A DNA stretch of 64,000 nt. It comes from Salinibacillus kushneri (GTDB lineage: Bacteria; Bacillota; Bacilli; Bacillales; Alkalibacillaceae). Both the position numbers and the translations under genes were made by a program. The notes beneath the pieces are model-generated. The model was not told the DNA's origin. It saw nothing but the letters and a program-made list of their open reading frames with translations, and did no database searches. The DNA is taken from positions 186,001 through 250,000 of the forward strand of contig NZ_FOHJ01000003.1 of the NCBI RefSeq assembly GCF_900111405.1, written 5' to 3'. Positions 36,493 to 45,589 of the stretch are shown here, in pieces (position 1 is the first letter of the stretch; each line of letters begins with the position of its first letter).

Positions 36493-37656
36493 ATGTTCCC
36501 GATTATGGAGTATAAAGAAAGAATGAAAAGAACGAAGGAAAGAATGGCTTTAGAAGGTATTGATGTATTACTGGTTACCAATCCATCGAATATGAATTAT
36601 CTATCAGGTTATGATGCCTGGTCGTTTTATGTCCACCAAATGCTTGTGGTTATGCTTGAGGAGGATCAGCCCTTTTGGATTGGCCGGAAGCAGGATGCCA
36701 ACTCAGCGAAGACAACTAGCTGGCTCGATCATGAAAATATATTTTCTTATACTGATGACTATGTTCATGCCATTACTAAACACCCAATGGATGAAATTGC
36801 ATGTATATTAACAGAAAAAGGGCTAGGTCAATGTGTTATAGGTGTTGAGAAAGAAAATTATTATTTTACAGCTAAGGCTTTTGAACAGCTTCAAAAAGGA
36901 CTTCCCCATGTTACGTTTAAAGATTCCTCCCTATTGGTTAACTTTGTAAGACTGATAAAAACAGATCAGGAAATCAGTTATATGAAAAGAGCAGGTAAGT
37001 TGGTGGAAAAAGCGATGAAAACCGCAGTCGAGCAAATTCAGGAAGGGATTCGGGAAAATGAAGTAGTCGCGAATGTTTATTATACCCAAATATGGGGGAC
37101 AGAAGAATTCGGTGGTGATTACCCTTCCATTGTCCCGCTTCTTCCTTCAGGTGAAAGCACATCGTCTCCTCATATTACCTGGTCTGACAAATCCTATCGT
37201 AAAGGTGATTATGTCATTATCGAGCTTGCCGGCTGTTATAAACGCTATCATGCTCCTTTGGCGAGAACCCTTGTTATTGGCGAGGCCAGTCAAAAGGCAA
37301 AGGATACGGCGAAGGTTGTCAATGAAGGTATTGAGGAAACGCTAGCCTTTATTAAACCAGGAGTAACATGTGAGGAGATTGAAGAGGTTTGGCGCACGAC
37401 TGTTGCTCAATATGGGTTTATTAAGGATTCACGTATCGGTTATTCGATGGGATTAAGCTACCCGCCGGATTGGGGAGAGCATACGGCCAGTTTAAGATCC
37501 GGAGACAAGACAATAGTACGACCTAATATGACATTTCATCTCATCCCTGGCATCTGGTATGATGATTTTGGTATCGAAATCAGTGAATCTTTTGCCGTGA
37601 CAGATAGTGGGATTGAAACATTTGCGAATTTCTCAAGGGATTTATTTATAAAGTAA
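36493..37656 (+). CDS. doeA: Ectoine hydrolase (M24 peptidase-like)
   Basis: Opens the ectoine ring to N-acetyl-diaminobutyrate, the first committed step of ectoine breakdown; also called EutD. 387 residues with an N-terminal creatinase-like domain (LLVTNPSNMNYLSGYDAWSFYVHQ) and a C-terminal pita-bread domain (RLIKTDQEISYMKRAGKL, ELAGCYKRYHAPLARTLVIG, GYSMGLSYPPDWGEH, HLIPGIW). ATG 36493 is 5-6 bases after AGGAGGG. The next expected gene, a deacetylase (DoeB/EutE), is not here. Confidence 0.88.
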   Translation: MFPIMEYKERMKRTKERMALEGIDVLLVTNPSNMNYLSGYDAWSFYVHQMLVVMLEEDQPFWIGRKQDANSAKTTSWLDHENIFSYTDDYVHAITKHPMDEIACILTEKGLGQCVIGVEKENYYFTAKAFEQLQKGLPHVTFKDSSLLVNFVRLIKTDQEISYMKRAGKLVEKAMKTAVEQIQEGIRENEVVANVYYTQIWGTEEFGGDYPSIVPLLPSGESTSSPHITWSDKSYRKGDYVIIELAGCYKRYHAPLARTLVIGEASQKAKDTAKVVNEGIEETLAFIKPGVTCEEIEEVWRTTVAQYGFIKDSRIGYSMGLSYPPDWGEHTASLRSGDKTIVRPNMTFHLIPGIWYDDFGIEISESFAVTDSGIETFANFSRDLFIK

Positions 37657-37683
37657 AAAAGCTGTCTCCTTTTCGAGACAGCT
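37655..37683 (-). terminator. Terminator of the CarD-type gene
   Basis: AGCTGTCTC (37660-37668) pairs with GAGACAGCT (37675-37683). Read on the minus strand it is followed by a run of six T; the plus-strand side has none. Confidence 0.8.
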
Positions 37684-37698
37684 CCACCCTTCTCTCTT

Positions 37699-38190
37699 TT
37701 AAGCTCCAAAGCCCTGCTTCATGACTTCATCCAAAAATTCATGAGCCTTATTTTCGTCTATTTCCTTCACCATAACAAGTTCACTGATCAACACCTGTTG
37801 AGCATTACTAAGCATATTTTTGTCTGCAGTTCCCAAACTTTTTGTCCTGCTTATTTTGGTTAAATCTCGTATAACTTTTGCTTCTTCAATAATATCTCCG
37901 CTTTTTATCTTCTCCATGTAAAGTCGATGTCGTTGATTGGGATGAACATTTAATTCATCATCATCAGTCGTCAAAGCGGTTTGCATTTCTTGCAGCTTAT
38001 CAGAGTCTACGATTTTTCGTAAATTAAGCTTATCTTCCTTTCCCTTAGGAATCATTACATTCATATTCTGAGTGGGGATTTTCATGACGTAATATAGCTG
38101 CTTCTTTCCTGTAAACTCTTTTTCTTCAATGGCTTCGATTACACCGGCACCATGCATTGGGTAAAAAATTTTATCACCAATATTAAACAA
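37699..38190 (-). CDS. CarD/CdnL-family RNA polymerase-binding regulator
   Basis: 163-residue protein of the CarD/CdnL-TRCF family (YdeB-like in Bacillus). These proteins bind the RNA polymerase beta subunit and stabilise open promoter complexes. The N-terminal beta domain is clear (FNIGDKIFYPMHGAGVIEAIEEKEFTGKK, YYVMKIPTQNMNVMIP), and the rest is helical. The start is TTG 38190 after GGGGGTG. It separates the ectoine genes from the next plus-strand gene. Confidence 0.9.
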   Translation of the reverse strand: MFNIGDKIFYPMHGAGVIEAIEEKEFTGKKQLYYVMKIPTQNMNVMIPKGKEDKLNLRKIVDSDKLQEMQTALTTDDDELNVHPNQRHRLYMEKIKSGDIIEEAKVIRDLTKISRTKSLGTADKNMLSNAQQVLISELVMVKEIDENKAHEFLDEVMKQGFGA

Positions 38191-38395
38191 TTGGACACCC
38201 CCAGGTTAAGTCATATTCAATATTATAACACAAAATTTTGTAATGACAAAATTTTATATTTTACCACCATACTATTCTAATGTCAATGATTTTATGATAA
38301 AAAACTAAGGAGTTGTCCAAAAATTCGCACAGTGATTGACAAGGGTGACCGCTTAGGATAGGGTTATGTAAAAAAAGAGTGAGGGAGGAGTTATC

Positions 38396-39322
38396 TTGAA
38401 AATCGTTTTATACCAGCCTAACCATACTTTTGGTCAAGGTCGAGTAGGTGTGTTGTATAAGGATTGGGTTGTAGATGTAAATGAAGCTTATCGTTCCCTT
38501 CTTACATATCAAAAAGAAGCGGGCTCTTTAAGAGCAGATCAGTTATTACCGGCTTCTGCAGGCGATTATTTAACTTTGGGGAAAATAGCAGTTGAAAGAA
38601 CGAAAGATGCCCTTTCTTATGTAATTGATCACGGTATAAATGAGGTTATGCTGGACCGAAAACAAGTTACACTAAAGGCGCCTCTGAAGCCAGGAGCAAA
38701 AGTGATTTGTGTTGGAAAAAACTATCGTAATCACGTCTCAGAAATGAAAAGTAATATTCCTGACTATCCGGTGCTCTTTGCCAAATTCCCAAATGCGATT
38801 ATTGGACCAGAAGAGGATATCGTGAAGTCTTCCCAGACGAATAAGCTGGATTATGAAGGGGAGCTTGCGCTTGTTATTGGAGAAGAAGCATCCCATATTA
38901 CACAGAGTGAGGCGCTGAATTATGTTGCCGGATACACCATTGGAAATGATATTTCTGCAAGGGATCTCCAAAACCGTACCCTTCAATGGCTTCAAGGGAA
39001 GACGTTAGATCATAGCACACCTATTGGACCATGGATGGTTACATCAGATGAACTACCAGATCCTTCTCATTTGGACATCCAGACATTTGTGAATGGTGAA
39101 AAAAGACAATGGTCCAATACGAAGCATTTAATTTTTACTATTCCCTATTTGCTTGAATTTATTTCAAGTTTAATAACTTTACAGCCTGGGGACATTGTAT
39201 TTACTGGTACACCAGATGGAGTCGGTATGGCTATGGATCCACCCCAATATCTGCAACATGGTGATTATATAAAAATCGAGATTGAAAAAGTTGGTGTTTT
39301 AGAGAATAATGTAAGGCAATAA
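38396..39322 (+). CDS. Fumarylacetoacetate hydrolase-family enzyme
   Basis: 308-residue FAH-fold enzyme, probably cutting C-C bonds or decarboxylating/isomerising 2-oxo acids. The metal-binding core is visible: CVGKNYRNHVSEM, FAKFPNAIIGPEEDI, LDYEGELALVIG, GYTIGNDISARDLQ, GKTLDHSTPIGPWMV and FTGTPDGVGM. The start is TTG 38396, 6-7 bases after GGAGGAG. The substrate is unknown. Confidence 0.88.
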   Translation: MKIVLYQPNHTFGQGRVGVLYKDWVVDVNEAYRSLLTYQKEAGSLRADQLLPASAGDYLTLGKIAVERTKDALSYVIDHGINEVMLDRKQVTLKAPLKPGAKVICVGKNYRNHVSEMKSNIPDYPVLFAKFPNAIIGPEEDIVKSSQTNKLDYEGELALVIGEEASHITQSEALNYVAGYTIGNDISARDLQNRTLQWLQGKTLDHSTPIGPWMVTSDELPDPSHLDIQTFVNGEKRQWSNTKHLIFTIPYLLEFISSLITLQPGDIVFTGTPDGVGMAMDPPQYLQHGDYIKIEIEKVGVLENNVRQ

Positions 39323-39406
39323 TAATGCAAAATAATTTATAGATATGTATAATTTTCCTTGTGCCTATTTTACTAAACAACAAGAAACAACCAAGGAGGA
39401 AACCAC

Positions 39407-41059
39407 ATGAAATCATCAAAGAAGTCATTATTATTAGCTTTAGGCTTTTTTGTAACAATGGTACTGGTTGCGTGCTCGGGTAATGATAGCACCAATCCAG
39501 ACGAAACAGGGGAAAGCAGCAATGAACAAGTCTTACATTTAAGTAATGGAGACACCATTCCTACTATGGATTCATCTATGGCAACAGACGAATATGCTTT
39601 TCAATTTTTAAGTGCTACAACAGAAGGTTTATATCGTCTGGGTGAGAATGGAGAAATCAAGGAGGGAATTGCCAAAACGCATGAAGTAAGCGATGATGGC
39701 TTAACATGGACCTTCCAATTACGTGAAGATGCAAGTTGGTCGAATGGTGATCCTGTTACAGCGCATGATTTTGTCTATGCCTGGCAGCGTGCAGTTGATC
39801 CTAAGACCGGGTCTGAATATGGACCATATATGATGAGTGGTGTAATTAAGAATGCTGAAGCTATTAGTAACGATGAAATGAAGCCTGAGAAACTCGGCGT
39901 AAAAGCGGAGGACGATTATACATTAGTAGTCACACTTGAAAATCCTACTCCTTATTTCGAGTCTTTAACAACATTTGGTACGTTCTTACCGTTAAATCAA
40001 GATTTTGTTGAAGAGCAAGGTGATAACTATGCTCAAAATTCAGATGCATTACTTGCGAATGGTCCATTCGTCTTAAAAGATTGGGAAAGTACTTCTACCT
40101 CGTGGACTTTAGAAAAAAATCCTGATTACTGGGATGCGGATACAGTACAATTAGAGGAGATTACGTTTGACGTGATTAAGGATCCACAAAGTGCTGTTGA
40201 TTTATATGAAAAAGGAGAGCTGGACCGGGTTGACCTATCATCTGACCATGTAGATATCTATGCGTCAAACGAGAATTTTTCAACGGTAACCGAGCCGGTT
40301 TTAACGTTTATTAAATTTAATCAAACAGAAAAGAAAGCACTTCAAAACGTAAATATTCGTAAGGCAATCAGTCGTGCGATTAATAAACAAGCTTTAGTTG
40401 ATGAAATTTTGAATAACGGTGCCATTGCTGCAACAGGCGCTGTTCCACGTGACTTTGCGGCTCATCCGGAAACCGGTGAAGATTTCCGCGATATCAATGG
40501 AGATATGGTTACATTTGATAAAGAGAAAGCATTGGAGTTCTGGGAAAAAGGTCTAAAAGAGATTGGACAAGACCAGGTTGAGCTTGAATTTTTATCAGGC
40601 GATACGGAAACAGGAAAGGTAATGAACGAATTTATTGCCAATCAATTGGAACAAAACCTGCCAGGTCTTGATATTACGTTGAAACAGGTTCCATTTGAAC
40701 AACAGCTTGATTTAAAATCAAATTTAAATTATGATATGGCCGTTTCATCATGGGGGGCTGACTACCTTGATCCGTATGGCTGGTTAAACTTATGGTTGAC
40801 CGATGGTGGAAATAACGAAACCGGTTATTCAAATTCAGAATATGATCAGTTAGTCCAAAGTAGTGTGACCGATTTAGCTCAGCAGCCAGTCAAGCGTTTC
40901 GAGGCATTACTTGAGGCTGAAAAAATTATATTTGAAGATGGCGTTATTGCACCATTATATCAACAAGGAAAAGCTCAACTGATTTCACCGGAGTTAAAAG
41001 GTGTTATTCGAAATGACTTCGGTGCAGAATATGAATATAAGTGGGCCTATATGGAATAA
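39407..41059 (+). CDS. Oligopeptide-type ABC substrate-binding lipoprotein (OppA family)
   Basis: 550-residue extracytoplasmic binding protein. The lipoprotein signal ends at MVLVACSG. Family segments: LHLSNGDTIPTMDSSMATD, TEGLYRLGENGEI, WTFQLREDASWSNGDPVTAHDFVYAW, LEKNPDYWDAD, and late WGADYLDPYGWLNL. No permease or ATPase genes accompany it, so it may serve an Opp/Dpp system elsewhere. The SD is AAGGAGG. A terminator follows. Confidence 0.92.
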   Translation: MKSSKKSLLLALGFFVTMVLVACSGNDSTNPDETGESSNEQVLHLSNGDTIPTMDSSMATDEYAFQFLSATTEGLYRLGENGEIKEGIAKTHEVSDDGLTWTFQLREDASWSNGDPVTAHDFVYAWQRAVDPKTGSEYGPYMMSGVIKNAEAISNDEMKPEKLGVKAEDDYTLVVTLENPTPYFESLTTFGTFLPLNQDFVEEQGDNYAQNSDALLANGPFVLKDWESTSTSWTLEKNPDYWDADTVQLEEITFDVIKDPQSAVDLYEKGELDRVDLSSDHVDIYASNENFSTVTEPVLTFIKFNQTEKKALQNVNIRKAISRAINKQALVDEILNNGAIAATGAVPRDFAAHPETGEDFRDINGDMVTFDKEKALEFWEKGLKEIGQDQVELEFLSGDTETGKVMNEFIANQLEQNLPGLDITLKQVPFEQQLDLKSNLNYDMAVSSWGADYLDPYGWLNLWLTDGGNNETGYSNSEYDQLVQSSVTDLAQQPVKRFEALLEAEKIIFEDGVIAPLYQQGKAQLISPELKGVIRNDFGAEYEYKWAYME

Positions 41060-41077
41060 TTTGAACGAACAAATGAC

Positions 41078-41117
41078 GAAAGCATGTACCTTTGGTATGG
41101 TATGTGCTTTCTTTTTT
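41078..41117 (+). terminator. Terminator after the OppA-type gene
   Basis: GAAAGCATGTACC (41078-41090) pairs with GGTATGTGCTTTC (41099-41111) with one mismatch region, then a T-run. Confidence 0.85.
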
Positions 41118-41205
41118 GGTTATCGGGTCTTTGCAAATAAAGGAAAAACCTAGCCTTTAGCGAATAAATCCATTACTGGAATTTTTATTATTGGAGGGGA
41201 TGGTT

Positions 41206-42672
41206 ATGTTTCATTACGAAAATTATGATGGGCTGGGGTTAGCAGAGCTGGTTTAAAATAAGGAAGTAAAACCGTTTGAATTGGTAGAGGAAGCTGTAAA
41301 ACGAATAGATAAATACAATCCGGTTGTAAATGCAGTTATTCATAAAATGTATAATCAAGCCAAGTATCAAAGTGAACAACCAATTTCGGGAACATTCGCA
41401 GGAGTGCCTATGCTATTAAAAGATATTACACAGGAATTAAAGGGAGAGCCAATGACTGCTGGATCAAGAGCTTTTGTGAATTACAGATCCAAAGAGGATT
41501 CACATTTTGTTAAAAGGTTAAGGGATACAGGTGTAATTTTTTTAGGACAAACGAATGTGCCGGAGTTTGCTTTGATGGGGATTACTGAACCTGAGTACTA
41601 TGGACCTGCAAGAAATCCTTGGCATACTAACTATACACCAGGCGGTTCCAGTGGAGGCTCAGCTGCGGCTATTGCTTCTGGTATGGTACCGATAGCAGGA
41701 GCAAATGATGGAGGAGGATCCATTCGTATTCCTGCAGCATATACTGGACTATTTGGTTTAAAGCCAACGAGAGGGAGAACGCCAGTAGGGCCTCGTGCAG
41801 GGAGAAATTGGCAGGGAGCTTCTGTTGATCATATTTTATCAAAAACGGTCCGCGATAGTGCAGCGATGCTGGATGAATTATATGTAAATGAAAAAGCGAG
41901 TGCTTTTCGCGCTCCCCCTTTTTATGGAAGCTATCTTAAGCTTGTACAAGCATTAAAAGCGCGTCCGCTAAAAATTGCTTATTCTACTAATTCACCGATA
42001 GGAACTGAAGTCGAAAAGGAGTGTGTAGAAGCAGTTCAAAAAACAGTACAACTATTAGAGGATATGGGCCATCATGTTGAAGAAAAAGAACCAAATGTAA
42101 ACGGCCGGGAATTAGCGAAAAGTTATTTAACCATGTATTTCGGTGAAGTAGCAGCAATGTTACACGATTTAGAGGGTGTTTTGGGAAGAAAAGCAAAATC
42201 ATCCGATGTAGAAGCTTCAACCTGGCTACTTGGAATACTTGGAAAGTCTGGTTCCATTGAGGATTATGTGTTAAGCCTTAGAGAATGGGATTTGGCTGCA
42301 TACAAGATGGAAAGCTTTCATGAACAATACGATTTATATTTGACACCTACAACAGCCTTCAAACAAGCTCAAATCGGTGAGCTGGATACAAAACCATCTG
42401 AGAAGCTCCTCATCGGCCTGGCCAGTCAAATAGCAGAAAACAGTCTGAAAAGAACCCCCTTCACGCAATTGGCGAACTTGACGGGTCAACCAGCTATGTC
42501 CGTACCCCTGTATCAAACGGAAAAAAACCTGCCTCTTGGAGTTCAGTTTATTGCGGCCAGAGGTCGGGAAGATTTATTATTAGAATTGGCAAGTCAATTA
42601 GAAACAACCGATTATTGGGTAAACGTGAATAAAAGGTTTAAGATGGAATACGCTGGAAATCAATATATATAA
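41206..42672 (+). pseudogene. Amidase-signature enzyme with an early nonsense codon
   Basis: Amidase of the GatA-like signature family. The catalytic Lys-Ser-Ser region is intact: PMLLKDITQE for the Lys, then PGGSSGGSAAAIASGMVPI and GGSIRIPAAYTGLFGLKPTRG. From ATG 41206, preceded by TTGGAGGGG, the frame reads MFHYENYDGLGLAELV, then TAA at 41254-41256, then NKEVKPFELVEEAVKRID in the same frame. That is a single nonsense codon in an otherwise complete gene. A rescue start at TTG 41281 would lose about 25 residues and has no SD. Real decay or a base error. Confidence 0.85.
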
Positions 42673-42780
42673 ACAAGCTTAAACGGTTCGTTACTGCCAT
42701 ATTTGTATAGAAATAGAACGAGCGATTCCATAATAGAATGAGAAGTAGAAATCATTAAATCATGTAAGGTAGTGATCGTC

Positions 42781-45120
42781 ATGACGGAACAGAATCAAGA
42801 AAAAATCTCTGAAGAAAAACGGATAAAAAGGGTCCAAAATGAAATTGATAAGATTATTGAAAAATTAAAAGTAAACGTCAGTGAAGTAAAGAATCGTGTT
42901 ATTGAGTTAAGAAAGAATTTTTGGGAGGATGTCACGGTTAATCTTGATGAGCCTGATGATGTAATTGAAACTCAGGCAAGTATTAAACAGCAGGCAGAAC
43001 TCCTTTCTGAGCGAGAAAGGAGCCACGGACAGTGGAGTGAAAGGCTTAAAACGTTAGATAAATTAAAGAATAATCCGTACTTTGGCAGAATCGACTTTTT
43101 AGAGGATGGCGAAGAAGAAACCGATCGGATTTATATTGGAATTTCATCGTTAATGGACGCCAACGAGGAAAACTTTTTAATTTATGACTGGCGGGCTCCA
43201 ATCTCAAGTATGTATTATGATTATCCTCCAGGAAGAGCGGAATACGAAACGATGGATGACAAAATAACAGGTGAAATCAAGCTCAAGCGACAATTTATTA
43301 TTCGAAATGGAAAGCTTGAAGGAATGTTCAATACAGGAATTACTATTGGGGACCACTTACTTCAATCAGTACTTGGTCAAAATGCCAGTGAGACGATGGA
43401 AAGCATTGTCGCTACCATTCAAAAGGAACAAAACCAAATTATTCGGAATGAGGATAACAAAATTTTAGTTGTTCAAGGAGTAGCGGGAAGCGGAAAGACT
43501 TCAGCAGCCTTGCAACGGGTAGCATACTTATTGTACCGGCATCGACAGTCACTTACATCAGAAAACATTTTGCTCTTCTCCCCTAACCCTCTATTTAACA
43601 GCTATGTGGCTAATGTTCTGCCGGAGCTTGGGGAAGCAAATATGAAACAAACGACTTTCCAGGAATACATAGAAAAACGGTTACGTGAATCATTGCAGAT
43701 TGAAACGCCTTTTGAGCAGATGGAGCATTATTTAACCACTCGATTTGATGGACAATATGATGAAAAAATGACCGCCATTCACTTTAAGTCAAGTTTAACC
43801 TTCAAACAGCTAATGGATGATTTTATCAACTATTTATCTGGTGAAGGGATTCAATTCCGTAATATTACTTTTAAAGGGAGAATTCTGATTACAAAGGAAG
43901 AAATTTATGAATACTTTTATTCTCTAGATTCCAATGTAACCATTGCTAATCGGATGGATGGGGTTCGCGACTGGATATTAGAGAGACTTTCTGCTGTTGA
44001 AAAAACAGAAAGACAGAAGGATTGGGTGTTATCAGAAATTGAGCTGCTTGATAAAGAAGAATATGTAAAGGCCTTTCAAGAATTGGATCAGCAGAAAGGC
44101 TTCAACGACGAATCCTTCGATGATTTTGAAAGAGAGGAGCAAAAGCTTCGTAAGTGGGTTGTCCAAAGGAGATTGAATCCACTCAGACGAAAAATTAAGA
44201 GGTTGCAGTTTGTCAATGTTCGCCTCACCTATATGAGATTTTATCAGGAATGGTCCCATCAACAGCCTTATTTAGAACAGTTACCTAGGGAATGGGGATC
44301 GATAAGCGGTCAAAGTATTGAAAACCTGAGCAGAAAATTTCTTTCCTGGGAAGAGGTGACCCCTTATTTGTATGTTCACGACCATTTGTTAGGATCCATG
44401 ACTAATCGGGGGATTCGTCATGTCTTTATTGATGAGGCGCAAGATTATTCACCTTTTCAATTTGCTTATCTAAAGGATAAATTCCCAAACAGTCAAATGA
44501 CCGTTTTAGGAGATGTGAATCAGGCTATCTATGCTCATGCATTATTAGGTGAGACCGTAATCGATGCCCCTCATGAAGAAAAAATGGAGAAAATAACCTT
44601 AACCAAAAGCTATCGTTCAACAAAACCAATTGTTGAGTTTACAAAGCACATCGTTGATGGTGGGGATATGATTGAGCCTTTTAACAGAGATGGGAAAAAG
44701 CCATTGCTGAAAAAAGTTAAGTCTGAGAACGAGTTATCGTCTGTCATTCCTAAAACCGTTCACGAATTGCAGGCAAAGGGGTATGAAACCATAGCGATTA
44801 TCTGCCACTCTATGCAGGAAAGTAAACAGGCGTATCTTGATTTGAAGGCTTACCTACCCGTTACGTTAATTGATGAAAAAACGACAACCTTTGAAAAGGG
44901 TTTGATTATTGTTCCAACTTATCTGGCTAAGGGTATCGAATTTGATGCTGTTGTTGTCTATAACGCCTCTCAGGATGTGTATCAGGATGAATTGGAACGT
45001 AATCTTTTTTATACAGCTTGTACAAGGGCTATGCATGAGCTTGTCCTTATGTCAGCTGGAGAACCAAGTAATTTTATACAAGATGTTCAGGAAAATAAAT
45101 ATAATGTGGTGAATGAATAG
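42781..45120 (+). CDS. helD: HelD-type DNA helicase-like RNA polymerase recycling factor
   Basis: UvrD-like protein of 779 residues that in Bacillus removes stalled RNA polymerase from DNA using ATP. An N-terminal coiled coil (EEKRIKRVQNEIDKIIEKL) reaches the polymerase channel in studied homologues. Walker A is VQGVAGSGKTSAALQR; Walker B/DE is FIDEAQDYSPFQ; later motifs are LTKSYRSTKPIVEF and LAKGIEFDAVVVYN. ATG 42781 follows AAGGTAGTG. Confidence 0.93.
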   Translation: MTEQNQEKISEEKRIKRVQNEIDKIIEKLKVNVSEVKNRVIELRKNFWEDVTVNLDEPDDVIETQASIKQQAELLSERERSHGQWSERLKTLDKLKNNPYFGRIDFLEDGEEETDRIYIGISSLMDANEENFLIYDWRAPISSMYYDYPPGRAEYETMDDKITGEIKLKRQFIIRNGKLEGMFNTGITIGDHLLQSVLGQNASETMESIVATIQKEQNQIIRNEDNKILVVQGVAGSGKTSAALQRVAYLLYRHRQSLTSENILLFSPNPLFNSYVANVLPELGEANMKQTTFQEYIEKRLRESLQIETPFEQMEHYLTTRFDGQYDEKMTAIHFKSSLTFKQLMDDFINYLSGEGIQFRNITFKGRILITKEEIYEYFYSLDSNVTIANRMDGVRDWILERLSAVEKTERQKDWVLSEIELLDKEEYVKAFQELDQQKGFNDESFDDFEREEQKLRKWVVQRRLNPLRRKIKRLQFVNVRLTYMRFYQEWSHQQPYLEQLPREWGSISGQSIENLSRKFLSWEEVTPYLYVHDHLLGSMTNRGIRHVFIDEAQDYSPFQFAYLKDKFPNSQMTVLGDVNQAIYAHALLGETVIDAPHEEKMEKITLTKSYRSTKPIVEFTKHIVDGGDMIEPFNRDGKKPLLKKVKSENELSSVIPKTVHELQAKGYETIAIICHSMQESKQAYLDLKAYLPVTLIDEKTTTFEKGLIIVPTYLAKGIEFDAVVVYNASQDVYQDELERNLFYTACTRAMHELVLMSAGEPSNFIQDVQENKYNVVNE

Positions 45121-45298
45121 GTAATATGGACTTAATAGCCATCTGTTTATTAAGTGGTCTGAGTCTGGATTTTATGGAAATATGCTGTATATGGAAGGAT
45201 TTTAAGCTATAGGATAGCAATATAAGCTATGTTTATTAGCAGATTACTTCATTATAACCATTTAAGGAGAATTGGAATGATTTGAAACGAAATAAGTG
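45121..45298. other. Non-coding gap upstream of the BCCT promoter
   Basis: No gene, repeat or hairpin that I can support between the helD stop and the BCCT promoter. Confidence 0.5.
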
Positions 45299-45327
45299 TT
45301 GACGCAGATAAATTTTCTCCCTATAAT
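45299..45327 (+). promoter_or_regulatory. Sigma-A promoter of the BCCT carrier gene
   Basis: TTGACG (45299-45304), exactly 17 bases, TATAAT (45322-45327): a near-perfect vegetative promoter. The predicted RNA start is near 45334, which leaves a leader of about 255 bases before the coding start. Confidence 0.85.
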
Positions 45328-45333
45328 TCTATA

Positions 45334-45589
45334 AAGATGTTTTAAGAGTTCTCAATCTGGGTAAATCATAACATACCCTTTTCAAAAAGGGCTCTTAAAA
45401 ACGTAAATAGGGTAGGTGTAAGTATCCAAGACGACTATTTTAGGCATTTAATTATTCGGAAAAAAGCCGTTTGTAAATCAGTCCCATAAACGATTTCATT
45501 CTTAAAATTATTTTAGAAAAATGAATTCGTGCGTAAGATTTGAAACATGATAAGAAATAAGTAGTTTATTTTACTTTAGGAGGAAAAGA
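45334..45589 (+). promoter_or_regulatory. Long 5' leader with competing hairpins, candidate cis-acting RNA
   Basis: Close to the predicted 5' end, TTTTAAGAG (45340-45348) can pair with CTCTTAAAA (45392-45400). Inside, GGGTA (45359-45363) pairs with TACCC (45374-45378), or CCCTTTT (45376-45382) pairs with AAAAGGG (45385-45391). The last two share CCC and exclude each other. I could not match it to a known riboswitch class, including the c-di-AMP class. The remaining leader to 45589 has no clear structure by eye, and an SD (AGGAGG) precedes ATG 45590. Confidence 0.45.

Noticed and set aside
36611-36811. Extra plus-strand frames within doeA (also 37073-37345)
   Set aside because: Shadow frames inside a clear coding gene, no SD and no family pattern.
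45334-45589. c-di-AMP or other known riboswitch before the BCCT gene
   Set aside because: I could not find the conserved core of that or other classes; it is listed only as a candidate leader RNA.
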